Assembly: GCA_017450125.1 (NCBI GenBank)
Contig: JAFSWZ010000019.1
Location: 16,133-80,132 of the forward strand
Source: Synergistaceae bacterium
GTDB lineage: Bacteria; Synergistota; Synergistia; Synergistales; Aminobacteriaceae
Direction of reading: 5' to 3'
Length of the DNA stretch: 64,000 bases
Part shown: piece after piece, positions 45,139 to 53,276 of the stretch
How the letters are laid out: each line of letters starts with the position of its first letter
Numbering within the stretch: the first letter of the stretch is position 1
The notes under the pieces: generated by a model
What the model saw: the letters and a program-made list of their open reading frames with translations, nothing else
What the model was told of the DNA's origin: nothing
Databases searched by the model: none
Program-made: the position numbers and the translations under genes

Positions 45139-46743
45139 ATGCGCCTGACTTATGAAGGCATCAAAGACGTTCAGGCCTGGAACGCAGCAGGAATTGACCT
45201 GCCTCCCTACAGCCCCGCAGAACTCGCCGCGAACACCCGCAAATCTCCGCGCTGGGTACATTTCGGCATCGGCAACATCTTCCGCATCTTCGTCGGAGGA
45301 ATCGCGGACAGCCTCATACGCGCCGGACTGATGGACACAGGCATAATCTGCGCAGAAACGTTTGATTTTGACGTGGTCGACAAGATCTATAAGCCGTTCG
45401 ACAACCTTGCTCTTGCAGTTACGCTTTACCCGGACGGAAAACAGGATAAGCGCGTACTTGCTTCCCTCACCGAAGCCGTGAAAGCTCAGCCCCGTTTCAC
45501 CGACGACTGGGCACGCCTCAAGGAAGTCTTCACAGCCCCGAGCCTTCAGCTGGTCTCCTTCACGATTACGGAGAAGGGTTACGCTCTGCACGGTGCGGAC
45601 GGAAAATATTTCCCGTTCGTGAATGCTGACATCGAGAACGGCCCGGAGAAGTGCGGCGGAGCTATGGCTGTCGTTGCGTCAATGCTCTTCGCACGCTTCA
45701 AGGCAGGTGCTCAGCCCATCGCCCTCGTCTCGATGGACAACGTCTCCCACAACGGCCAGAAGCTGCGTGAATCCGTCGTCGACATGGCGGAGAAGTGGTA
45801 CGAGAGAAATTTTGTGCCCGCAGATTTTGTTGCGTGGGTCAAGGATGAAGGCAAAGTGTCTTTCGCGTGGACGATGATCGACAAGATTACCCCGCGCCCG
45901 TCTGAGGATGTGGCCAAGATGCTCGAAACTTCCGGCGTTGAGGACATGGGGATTGTCGTAACCAGCAAGAGAACCTACATTGCACCGTTCGTGAACGCAG
46001 AGAAGCCCGGCTATCTCGTCATTGAGGACAAATTCCCGAACGGCAGGCCTCCTCTCGAAAAGGCAGAGCAGGTCTACATGACTGACCGCAACACCGTCAA
46101 CCTCTCCGAGCGCATGAAGCTCACAACCTGCCTCAACCCGATTCACTCGGCACTGTGCACGTACGACAGGCTGTTAGGCTACGAGCTTTTTGCTGACGGA
46201 ATGCATGACCCGGAACTCTCCAAGCTCGCACAGAGAGTCGGCTACGATGACGGCCTTCCTGTAGTTACGGATCCGGGCATAATCTCACCGCGCGATTTCC
46301 TGAAGGAGTGCCTTGAAGTGAGATTCCCGAACGCGTATTTAGGCGACACCAGCGCACGAATAGCTACGGACATTTCGCAGGGTCTGGCGTTCAGGTTCGG
46401 CGAGACGGTGAAGGCGTATGTTGCGCGCGACGGTTCGGCCAAGAACCTGACGGGTATTCCGCTGGCGATTGCGGGGTGGCTCAGGTATCTGCTGGCTGTC
46501 GACGACAACGGGGAGAAGTTCGAGCTGTCTCCTGACCCGATGAACGCCGAGATGACCGCACACTTCGCGGGAGTTACCCCCGATAACGCGGCAGAGAAGC
46601 TGAAGCCGATTCTGAGCAACACGCACATTTTCGGGGTTGACCTGTACGAGGCTGGGCTGGGCGGAAAGATTGAGGAGATGTTCACGGAGATGCTCAAGGG
46701 CAACGGAGCAGTGAGGGCAGTCCTCAAGAAGTACTTAGCATAA
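45139..46743 (+). CDS. Mannitol dehydrogenase/fructuronate reductase family oxidoreductase
   Basis: A 534-residue long-chain polyol dehydrogenase (family includes MtlD, UxuB, UxaB). The N-terminal Rossmann part has VHFGIGNIFRIFVGG; SMDNVSHNG matches the CDNxxxNG block. The catalytic helix reads KLTTCLNPIHSAL, where the family usually has K..LLNG.HS, so the glycine position is changed. It would oxidise a hexitol or reduce a ketohexuronate with NAD(H). GAAAGGAATG precedes the start. Length is at the upper end for the family. The substrate is not resolved. Confidence 0.85.
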   Translation: MRLTYEGIKDVQAWNAAGIDLPPYSPAELAANTRKSPRWVHFGIGNIFRIFVGGIADSLIRAGLMDTGIICAETFDFDVVDKIYKPFDNLALAVTLYPDGKQDKRVLASLTEAVKAQPRFTDDWARLKEVFTAPSLQLVSFTITEKGYALHGADGKYFPFVNADIENGPEKCGGAMAVVASMLFARFKAGAQPIALVSMDNVSHNGQKLRESVVDMAEKWYERNFVPADFVAWVKDEGKVSFAWTMIDKITPRPSEDVAKMLETSGVEDMGIVVTSKRTYIAPFVNAEKPGYLVIEDKFPNGRPPLEKAEQVYMTDRNTVNLSERMKLTTCLNPIHSALCTYDRLLGYELFADGMHDPELSKLAQRVGYDDGLPVVTDPGIISPRDFLKECLEVRFPNAYLGDTSARIATDISQGLAFRFGETVKAYVARDGSAKNLTGIPLAIAGWLRYLLAVDDNGEKFELSPDPMNAEMTAHFAGVTPDNAAEKLKPILSNTHIFGVDLYEAGLGGKIEEMFTEMLKGNGAVRAVLKKYLA

Positions 46744-46750
46744 CAGAAAG

Positions 46751-46773
46751 CCCGGAGGCTCGGAGCTTCCGGG
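46751..46773 (+). terminator. Hairpin after the mannitol dehydrogenase gene
   Basis: CCCGGAGGCT (46751-46760) and AGCTTCCGGG (46764-46773) form a 10-bp stem with a three-base loop; no T-run follows directly. It sits seven bases after the stop codon. Confidence 0.55.
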
Positions 46774-46824
46774 TCATTCATGCGGTAGTGCCTCCTTTTC
46801 AGGTAGAGTATACCGCATGAATGA
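46774..46824. repeat. 14-bp perfect inverted repeat between convergent genes
   Basis: TCATTCATGCGGTA (46774-46787) and TACCGCATGAATGA (46811-46824) are perfect inverted repeats separated by 23 bases. The right arm abuts the stop codon of the minus-strand gene at 46825. It can act as a terminator for that operon; the spacer is long for a classical one. Confidence 0.7.
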
Positions 46825-47388
46825 TTAGCGTGCTTTGAGCCTGCAGATAATCTGCGTCATTGTACCCATCGGGCAGAAGGTGCACCAGGTTCTTGGCCGC
46901 CAGAGTGCCATCACACACAAGCCTATAATCTCGCTCGTCAGCATTAGGCTGTAGAGGCCGAAGCTGAACTGAGCCGCCCATTCAGGAGAACTCCCCGCAG
47001 TATACGCCCACCCGAACGGAACGCGGAACACCCAGAGGAGCTTCACTGTCTCGCTTAACGATGATGCTCCGCCGAACACCAGCCATGTCTGATAGATTAC
47101 GTTCATGAACATCACCATGAAGAACGCAAGGAAGCCGTACCTGAACCATTTTGACGACAGCCAGCGCGGTGCGGGACTGCCCGAACGTTTCAGGAGCGCG
47201 AAGAGCTGCCCCCTTCCGCAGAGCCTGTTGCAGAAGAACTTGTTTCCCCACACGACCGCAAACACCAGCGGAAGCATGAACTCAATCACGCCGAGCCACG
47301 CAAAGAGTATGTTGAAGAAGCCCAGCGTGAAATACAGCACCGGCCACAACCACATGTACGAGTACCAGTGTTCAGCCTTCACGAGCAA
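46825..47388 (-). CDS. Membrane FeS protein (NapH/NosR-C-terminal-like)
   Basis: A 187-residue membrane protein with ~4 helices and two cysteine motifs at the membrane face: FFCNRLCGRGQ near residue 55 and WCTFCPMGTM near the C-terminus. These match the CxxxC(P) motifs of NapH/CcoG/YccM-type proteins, which pass electrons between membrane and soluble FeS carriers. It is the last gene of the fprA-hcp-ferredoxin operon and overlaps the ferredoxin gene by 17 bases. It may link the quinone pool or membrane to the ferredoxin and Hcp, by inference. Confidence 0.82.
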   Translation of the reverse strand: MLVKAEHWYSYMWLWPVLYFTLGFFNILFAWLGVIEFMLPLVFAVVWGNKFFCNRLCGRGQLFALLKRSGSPAPRWLSSKWFRYGFLAFFMVMFMNVIYQTWLVFGGASSLSETVKLLWVFRVPFGWAYTAGSSPEWAAQFSFGLYSLMLTSEIIGLCVMALWRPRTWCTFCPMGTMTQIICRLKAR

Positions 47389-47569
47389 TCACCTCGATTA
47401 CATCGGCGGGGCAAGTCTTAGTGCACAGCCCGCATCCCACGCACAGAGCTTCATTAACGACGGCGTAACAGCCCTTGAAGATTGAGATTGCGTCTCTGGG
47501 ACAGACATTAGTACACGCACCGCATGAGACGCACAAATCTCTGTTGACGCTTGCGAGTCTCTTAGCCAA
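47372..47569 (-). CDS. 2[4Fe-4S] ferredoxin
   Basis: A 65-residue bacterial-type ferredoxin with two clusters: CVSCGACTNVCP and CVGCGLCTKTCP. It overlaps hcp by 8 bases upstream and the membrane FeS gene by 17 bases downstream, so production is tightly coupled. It is the probable electron carrier for the hybrid-cluster protein. Confidence 0.92.
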   Translation of the reverse strand: MAKRLASVNRDLCVSCGACTNVCPRDAISIFKGCYAVVNEALCVGCGLCTKTCPADVIEVIAREG

Positions 47570-49070
47570 GAATAGCCCTCAAATCTTCATCAGGTGTTGT
47601 TGTCGGAGCAATGTTGAAGTTCTCGACGAGGAACTTAAGCACCGCCGGAGACACGAACGCCGGGAGCGTCGGGCCGAGCCGGATATTCTTTATGCCGAGA
47701 GCCAGCAGGGTAAGCAGTACGCAAACCGCTTTCTGTTCGTACCACGATAGCACGATAGACAGCGGGAGGTCATTAACTCCACACCCAAACGCTTCAGCCA
47801 GAGCGGACGCAACCTTAATCGCGCTGTAAGCATCGTTGCACTGTCCCATGTCCATAATGCGCGGGAAATCCCCTATCTTCCCCAAGTCCAAATCGTTGAA
47901 CCTGAACTTTCCGCACGCAAGAGTGAGCACTATCGAGTCCGCCGGTGTCTTCTTCACAAACTCTGTATAGTAGTTCCTGCTTGCCCTTGCGCCGTCGCAC
48001 CCTCCAACAAGGAAGAAATGTTTTACTGCTCCGGCCTTCACTGCCTCGATGACCTTACCGGCAACGGACAGAACCGCTCCGTGAGCAAAGCCCGTCATAA
48101 CTGTGTGCCCGCCGTTTATGCCGGTGAAGTCTTTATCCTCGCTCCATCCGCCGAGCTCGAGTGCCTTAGCGATTACGGGCGAAAAATCCTTATCCTCTCC
48201 GATGTGCACAGTGTCAGGGTACGACACAACTCCCGTCGTGAAAACTCTGTCCGCGTAACTCGGTTTTGTCGGCATCAGGCAGTTCGTCGTGAACAGGAAA
48301 GCTCCGGGAACGTCAGCAAACTCTTTCTGCTGGTTCTGCCACGCTGTCCCGAAATTCCCGCGAAGGTGCTTGTACTTCCGAAGCTCAGGGTACGCGTGAG
48401 CAGGCAGCATTTCGCCGTGAGTGTAAATGTTTATGCCCTTGCCCTCTGTCTGTTCGAGCAGGAGCTTCAAGTCGTGTAGGTCATGACCGCTTATCACGAT
48501 GAACGGCCCGCGCTCTACTTTGAGGCTGACTTCAACTGGCGAAGGTGCGCCGAAAGATTCTGTGTTGGCTTTGTCGAGAAGCTCCATGCACTTGAGGTTG
48601 ACTTTGCCGGTCTCGATAACGAGAGGCAGAAGCTCATCCATCCCGTAATCATCCCGGCCAAGTGCTGAGAGTGCCTTCACGAAGAACGCATTAACCTCGT
48701 CATCACTGTAGCCCAGCGCAAGAGCATGGTACGCATAAGCCGCCATTCCGCGAAGCCCGAAGAGTATTAACGACTTCAGCGAGCGTATATCTTCCTGAGC
48801 GTTCCAGATATTGCCCGTGTCGTAAGGTTCACAGCCGATGCGCCTGAGTATCTTCTTCTCCGTCTCCTTGTTGAAGCTGACGTTGGTTATTGTCGTGAAC
48901 AGCCCCTCGATGATAAGCCTGTAATCCGTTGTTCCTTTGCCCGCGAGAGTGATCAGCGCACCCGTAATTACGTCCTGAAACCCAGCGTTAATGTAGGACT
49001 TTCCGCAGACTCCCATTGAGCCCGTACAGCCTTTGCCTCCTGCTGTCTGTTCGCACTGAAAGCAGAACAT
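47562..49070 (-). CDS. hcp: Hybrid-cluster protein (hydroxylamine / NO reductase)
   Basis: A 502-residue Hcp, slightly shorter than the usual ~540. The N-terminal [4Fe-4S] ligands are CFQC, GC, VC (CxxC then two more within 23 residues, obligate-anaerobe type). Hybrid cluster ligands are visible: H in SGHDLHD, E in THGEMLPAH, and cysteines in TTNCL, GGCDG, LACGKF and GQCNDA, plus E in WYEQKAV. It reduces NO or hydroxylamine in the cytoplasm and detoxifies nitrosative stress. It follows fprA by 25 bases in the same operon and overlaps the ferredoxin gene. Confidence 0.95.
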   Translation of the reverse strand: MFCFQCEQTAGGKGCTGSMGVCGKSYINAGFQDVITGALITLAGKGTTDYRLIIEGLFTTITNVSFNKETEKKILRRIGCEPYDTGNIWNAQEDIRSLKSLILFGLRGMAAYAYHALALGYSDDEVNAFFVKALSALGRDDYGMDELLPLVIETGKVNLKCMELLDKANTESFGAPSPVEVSLKVERGPFIVISGHDLHDLKLLLEQTEGKGINIYTHGEMLPAHAYPELRKYKHLRGNFGTAWQNQQKEFADVPGAFLFTTNCLMPTKPSYADRVFTTGVVSYPDTVHIGEDKDFSPVIAKALELGGWSEDKDFTGINGGHTVMTGFAHGAVLSVAGKVIEAVKAGAVKHFFLVGGCDGARASRNYYTEFVKKTPADSIVLTLACGKFRFNDLDLGKIGDFPRIMDMGQCNDAYSAIKVASALAEAFGCGVNDLPLSIVLSWYEQKAVCVLLTLLALGIKNIRLGPTLPAFVSPAVLKFLVENFNIAPTTTPDEDLRAILG

Positions 49071-49095
49071 GTATATACCCCCCTCAGTTTTGCTG

Positions 49096-50283
49096 TTATG
49101 CCAGCAGTGCGCTCACGAGTGCAGGGATTTTCCCCAAGTCTTCCTCGCCGGCTGTCCACATTGCGCGTATGTTCTCCTCAACCACAGAGAAACCCGCATC
49201 CTTCAGCTTCTCCTGCAGAATCTTGACCGATTCTCCGCTCCAGCCGTAGCACCCGAAAGCCGCCGCCTTCTTCTTCCTGAACTTCAGCTGTTTCGCGAAC
49301 TCAATCCACCCTGCGACGCTCGACAAAATGCTGTTCCCGACAGTCGGAGAACCGAGCGCAATTGCCTTCGACTTGAAGACTTCCGTCATGACTTCGTTCT
49401 TGTCGGCCTTCGCGACGTTGAAGACTTTTACCACAGTATCCGGGCTCTGGCGCGAAATTTCGCGGGCTATTTCGTGCGCAATGCGTGCCGTGCCTTCCCA
49501 CATTGTGTCGTAAGCTACGGTGATCTGATCCTCCTGGTAAGCATCTGCCCATTCAGCGTACTTCTTGACGATCTGGAGGGGGTCATCACGCCAGATTGCT
49601 CCGTGCGACGTGGCGATAATGTCAATGGGAATGTTCAGAGCCGCAATCTCCGCGAGCTTCTTCGTTACGAGAGGGGAAAACGGGTTGAGGATGTTGGCGT
49701 AGTACTTCATGGCTTCCTTCCACAATAGGCACTGGTCAGCCTTGTCGTTGAACAGTTCCTCGACGGCGTAATGCTGTCCGAATGCGTCATTGGAGAAAAG
49801 GATGTTGTCGCCGGTCATGTAGGTAGCCATAGAGTCGGGCCAGTGGAGCATACGCATTTCCACAAACACTAACTGCTTGCCGTTCCCGATGTCGAGAGTG
49901 TCGCCGGTCTTCACCACGTGGAAATTCCACCCTCTTTTGCCGTACTGCCCCTCGATGGACTTCACGGCGTTTGCTGTGCAGTAGATAGGTACATCTGGAA
50001 TCTCTGCCATCAATGCGGTGAGGCTTCCTGAATGGTCGCACTCTCCGTGATTCGCGATAACTGCGTCAATCCTGCTGAGGTCAATCTCGCTCTTGAGGTT
50101 CTCGACGAAATCGAACCTGTGCGGTGTCCAGATTGTGTCGATGAGGACGGTCTTGCCTTCCTCGATGAGGTAAGCATTCTGACTTGAGCCGTTCATTATG
50201 GAGTAGTCATCGCCGTGAAAACTCTCGAGCTCCCAGTCGATGTAGCCTATCCAGCTTACATTGTTCTTGATGTTTCTGCGCAT
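49096..50283 (-). CDS. fprA: Flavodiiron protein (A-type flavoprotein, NO/O2 reductase)
   Basis: A 395-residue FDP. The N-terminal MBL domain binds a di-iron site (HGECDHSG with the HxExDH motif; later ligands near ATSHGAIW). The C-terminal flavodoxin domain (from about residue 255, ITVAYDTMWEGTARIA) carries FMN. It reduces O2 to water or NO to N2O in anaerobes, using rubredoxin or similar; no rubredoxin is in the window, so the ferredoxin of this operon may serve. It is the first gene of the operon. CGGAGGATATACC precedes the ATG. Confidence 0.95.
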   Translation of the reverse strand: MRRNIKNNVSWIGYIDWELESFHGDDYSIMNGSSQNAYLIEEGKTVLIDTIWTPHRFDFVENLKSEIDLSRIDAVIANHGECDHSGSLTALMAEIPDVPIYCTANAVKSIEGQYGKRGWNFHVVKTGDTLDIGNGKQLVFVEMRMLHWPDSMATYMTGDNILFSNDAFGQHYAVEELFNDKADQCLLWKEAMKYYANILNPFSPLVTKKLAEIAALNIPIDIIATSHGAIWRDDPLQIVKKYAEWADAYQEDQITVAYDTMWEGTARIAHEIAREISRQSPDTVVKVFNVAKADKNEVMTEVFKSKAIALGSPTVGNSILSSVAGWIEFAKQLKFRKKKAAAFGCYGWSGESVKILQEKLKDAGFSVVEENIRAMWTAGEEDLGKIPALVSALLA

Positions 50284-50350
50284 GGTATATCCTCCGTTCT
50301 GAAAAGCTGCGTGATTTAGAGATTATATTACACAACTAGCAATTTCTTCA

Positions 50351-50380
50351 TGGTCAAGCGGGCGGCAGGCATGATATTAT
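50351..50380 (+). promoter_or_regulatory. Candidate promoter of the flavoprotein reductase gene
   Basis: TGGTCA (50351-50356), 18 bases, TATTAT (50375-50380), about 38 bases before the ATG at 50418. On the opposite strand a TATAAT (50327-50322) probably serves fprA. Confidence 0.4.
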
Positions 50381-50417
50381 TCTGGCATCCAATACACACA
50401 GAAAGGAATAGTTATCC

Positions 50418-53207
50418 ATGAAGAGAAGCAGCAGTATTGTTGTCGCACTGTGCCTCGTGTTCGCACTGGCCTGTGCATCGTTCGGTTTCACGCCCGGAAC
50501 GTACGAGGGAACGGGCAAGGGTTACAGCGAGGGTGCTCCCGTCAAAGTGAAGGTTACCGTCGACACGGAAAAAATCACGGCTGTCGAGATTGACGCTCCT
50601 GAAGAAGTACCATTCGGCGTTCAGAACTTCGAGACGTACAGCAAAGCACTCATCGGCAGGACTGACGGGAACATTGACGCAGTGAGCAACGCCACGCTTA
50701 CCCGCAACGGAATAGCAGAGGCAGTCGAGAAGGCACTCAAGAAGGCCAGCGCACCCGCTTCCGGCTTCAAGCCCGGCACATACGAGGGCGAGGGCAAGGG
50801 CTACAGCGAGGGTGCTCCCGTGAAGGTGAAGGTTACGGTTGATGCGGAGAAAATCACAGCCGTAGAGATTGACGCTCCCGAAGAAGTACCTTTCGGAGTC
50901 CAGCAGTTCGAGAACTACGCGGGACAGCTCATCGGCAAGAGCGAGGCCAAGATTGACGCAGTGAGCAACGCAACAATGACCCGCAACGGCATCGTTGAGG
51001 CAGTCGAGAAAGCATTAGCCGCCGCGAAAGGTGAGGACACCGCAAACACTGCACCCGTCTCCTTCACGCCCGGCGAGTACACAGCGGAAGCACCCGGCTA
51101 TAACGCACCTGTTACCGTGAAAGTTACGTTCGACGCGGACAAGGTTACGGCAATCGAGGTAGTCAAACACGCAGAGACCGCACACGTCGGAGATATAGCC
51201 TTCAACATCATGATTCCCGAGATGATTCAGGCGAACGGCTCAGGTGTTGATGGTGTATCAGGAGCAACCTTCTCGACGCGCGCACTCCGCAACGCCGTGA
51301 ACGCTGCGGCAGAGGCAGCAAAGTGCACGAACCTCGAGGCCTTCAAGTCCGCGAAGGTTGAGCACAAGCCCGAAGCTCCCATCAAGGCAACGTATGATGT
51401 CGTAATCGTCGGAGCTGGCGGAGCAGGAGTAGCTGCGGCGGCACAGGCAGCACTTGACGGAAACACTGTGCTAATCATCGAGAAGAATGCTGAAGTCGGC
51501 GGAAACACCCTCGTTAGCGGAGGACAGTATCAGAGCGTGATGCCCTATCTCGTGTGGGATCCGAAGAACCCCGACGCAACAACAGGCGTTTACGCGTTCA
51601 ACGGCCAGACATACGAGAAGGTTAAGAGCGTACCCGGATGCATCGCCGAGCTCAAGATGATTCTGAACTGGAACGAAGCACCGTTTGACGCGGCATATTA
51701 CGAGACTCACGAATACGTAGCAGGTGATGCCGCAGAACTCAGCAAGCACGGAGTTCACGCAGAGTATCTCCCTGTCCTCAAGGCACTCAAGGAAGAAATC
51801 AAGGCCTATCTCGACTGGGCACAGCCGAAGCTCGATGCCGGTACTCCCGAAAATCAGCTTGCCCTGTTCTCGACGCTGAACCTTCACATCTTCCAGACCT
51901 ATTACGGCGGACTTAGGCAGAGTGCGGACAAGAAGAGCTGGATTTACGGTGATGTGAAGCTCGTCAGCCAGTTCATCAATCAGGCGCAGGGTCTCAAGGA
52001 GTGGCTCGAGGCTATGGGCTCAACGTTCCATGAGGACAGCCAGCAGACGCTTATAGGTGCTCTGTGGTACAGGGAAAATGAGTTTGTCGGTGCAGAAGTC
52101 GACACTGACGGCGACGGCGTGAAGGAAAACTATCCCGGACGCTGGGGCACGTACTTTGTCGCTCCGATTAATGCGATGCTCAAGGCCAACAAGGACAACC
52201 GCATAATGTTGCGCACGACGGTAACCGGCCTCCTCACTGAGGGCAAGAAGGTTATCGGCGTTAAGGCGAAGCGTTACGACGGCACGGAGGTAGAGGCATA
52301 CGCGGCGAAAGGCGTAATCCTCGCTACGGGCGGCTATGCGGCTAACCTCGTGAAGGTTGTTGATGAGAACGTCTACTGGTCTCCTGAATACGTCTCGACC
52401 TCAACGAAGACGACTAACCGTTCATCACTGCAGGGCGACGGCGTAACGATGGCACAGGAAGCAGGAGCAGCTACTACGGGAATGGGCTTCACACAGATGA
52501 TGCCTATCTCGTGGATCGACAACGGAAATCTTGCTTTCGGCGGCGGAAACTACGCGTGCTGGATTTCTCCGATTACGGGACACAGGTTCGTTGACGAAGG
52601 AAGCGAGCGCGACGTTCTGTCTCTGGCGGAGTTCCGCAACGGCATGGAGTACAAGGGCAGCAAGGGCGTATTCCTCGAGTTCTACAACGTTGAGCAGAAG
52701 ATGCCCGCACCGACTCAGCTTCCCGAGACCGGCGATTATCCCGGACGCTACTACAGGAGAAAGATTGCTGAGCTTCCCGAACTCTTCAAGGAACTCGGCG
52801 TGAAGGCAGACCCCAAAGTCGTCGAGGAGACAATCAGAGCTTATGACAAGGCAGTAATGACCGGCTCAGAGTTCCCTGATGTTGGCAAGGCTATAGCATC
52901 ACGTCCTGTCGGCAACGTCCAGAAGAACCCCGACGGAAGCTACAACGTGAGCACCTACGACCTCGATAACACGGTCATGACGATAAGGCTCATGGCACCG
53001 AGCACCCACCACACGATGGGCGGAGTTGTCGTCGACGAAGGCAGGCACGTAATGACTGCGGACGGCAGGATAATTCCGGGTCTCTATGCGGCAGGAGAAG
53101 TTACGGGCGGCATTCACGGCGGAAACAGGCTCGGCGGAAACGCAATCACAGAAATCTTCGTGTCCGGCAGAATTGCGGCTCAGAGCCTCAACGCTGATCA
53201 CAAGTAA
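50418..53207 (+). CDS. Secreted flavoprotein reductase with three FMN-binding domains
   Basis: A 929-residue exported enzyme with a signal peptide (MKRSSSIVVALCLVFALACA). Three FMN-binding domains follow (about 25-110, 117-205, 213-300). Domains 1 and 2 are nearly identical. Their candidate flavinylation sites are IDAVSNATLT and IDAVSNATMT; domain 3 has VDGVSGATFS. From about residue 326 it is a fumarate-reductase/urocanate-reductase-type FAD enzyme (VVIVGAGGAGVAAA; VGGNTLVSGG; GGNRLGGNAITE). It would reduce an unsaturated acid outside the cytoplasm using electrons passed along the flavins. No ApbE flavin transferase or heme motif is in the window. The acceptor is unknown. Confidence 0.88.
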   Translation: MKRSSSIVVALCLVFALACASFGFTPGTYEGTGKGYSEGAPVKVKVTVDTEKITAVEIDAPEEVPFGVQNFETYSKALIGRTDGNIDAVSNATLTRNGIAEAVEKALKKASAPASGFKPGTYEGEGKGYSEGAPVKVKVTVDAEKITAVEIDAPEEVPFGVQQFENYAGQLIGKSEAKIDAVSNATMTRNGIVEAVEKALAAAKGEDTANTAPVSFTPGEYTAEAPGYNAPVTVKVTFDADKVTAIEVVKHAETAHVGDIAFNIMIPEMIQANGSGVDGVSGATFSTRALRNAVNAAAEAAKCTNLEAFKSAKVEHKPEAPIKATYDVVIVGAGGAGVAAAAQAALDGNTVLIIEKNAEVGGNTLVSGGQYQSVMPYLVWDPKNPDATTGVYAFNGQTYEKVKSVPGCIAELKMILNWNEAPFDAAYYETHEYVAGDAAELSKHGVHAEYLPVLKALKEEIKAYLDWAQPKLDAGTPENQLALFSTLNLHIFQTYYGGLRQSADKKSWIYGDVKLVSQFINQAQGLKEWLEAMGSTFHEDSQQTLIGALWYRENEFVGAEVDTDGDGVKENYPGRWGTYFVAPINAMLKANKDNRIMLRTTVTGLLTEGKKVIGVKAKRYDGTEVEAYAAKGVILATGGYAANLVKVVDENVYWSPEYVSTSTKTTNRSSLQGDGVTMAQEAGAATTGMGFTQMMPISWIDNGNLAFGGGNYACWISPITGHRFVDEGSERDVLSLAEFRNGMEYKGSKGVFLEFYNVEQKMPAPTQLPETGDYPGRYYRRKIAELPELFKELGVKADPKVVEETIRAYDKAVMTGSEFPDVGKAIASRPVGNVQKNPDGSYNVSTYDLDNTVMTIRLMAPSTHHTMGGVVVDEGRHVMTADGRIIPGLYAAGEVTGGIHGGNRLGGNAITEIFVSGRIAAQSLNADHK

Positions 53208-53226
53208 GCATTCACGGTATACTATG

Positions 53227-53258
53227 ACGGTCAGGCTTTCGGGCTTGGCCGTTATTTA
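53227..53258 (+). terminator. Terminator after the flavoprotein gene
   Basis: ACGGTCAGGC (53227-53236) pairs with GCTTGGCCGT (53243-53252; G-U pairs) around a six-base loop, followed by TATTTATT. It separates the reductase from the dynamin gene. Confidence 0.6.
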
Positions 53259-53276
53259 TTAGAAGGAGGCATCATA

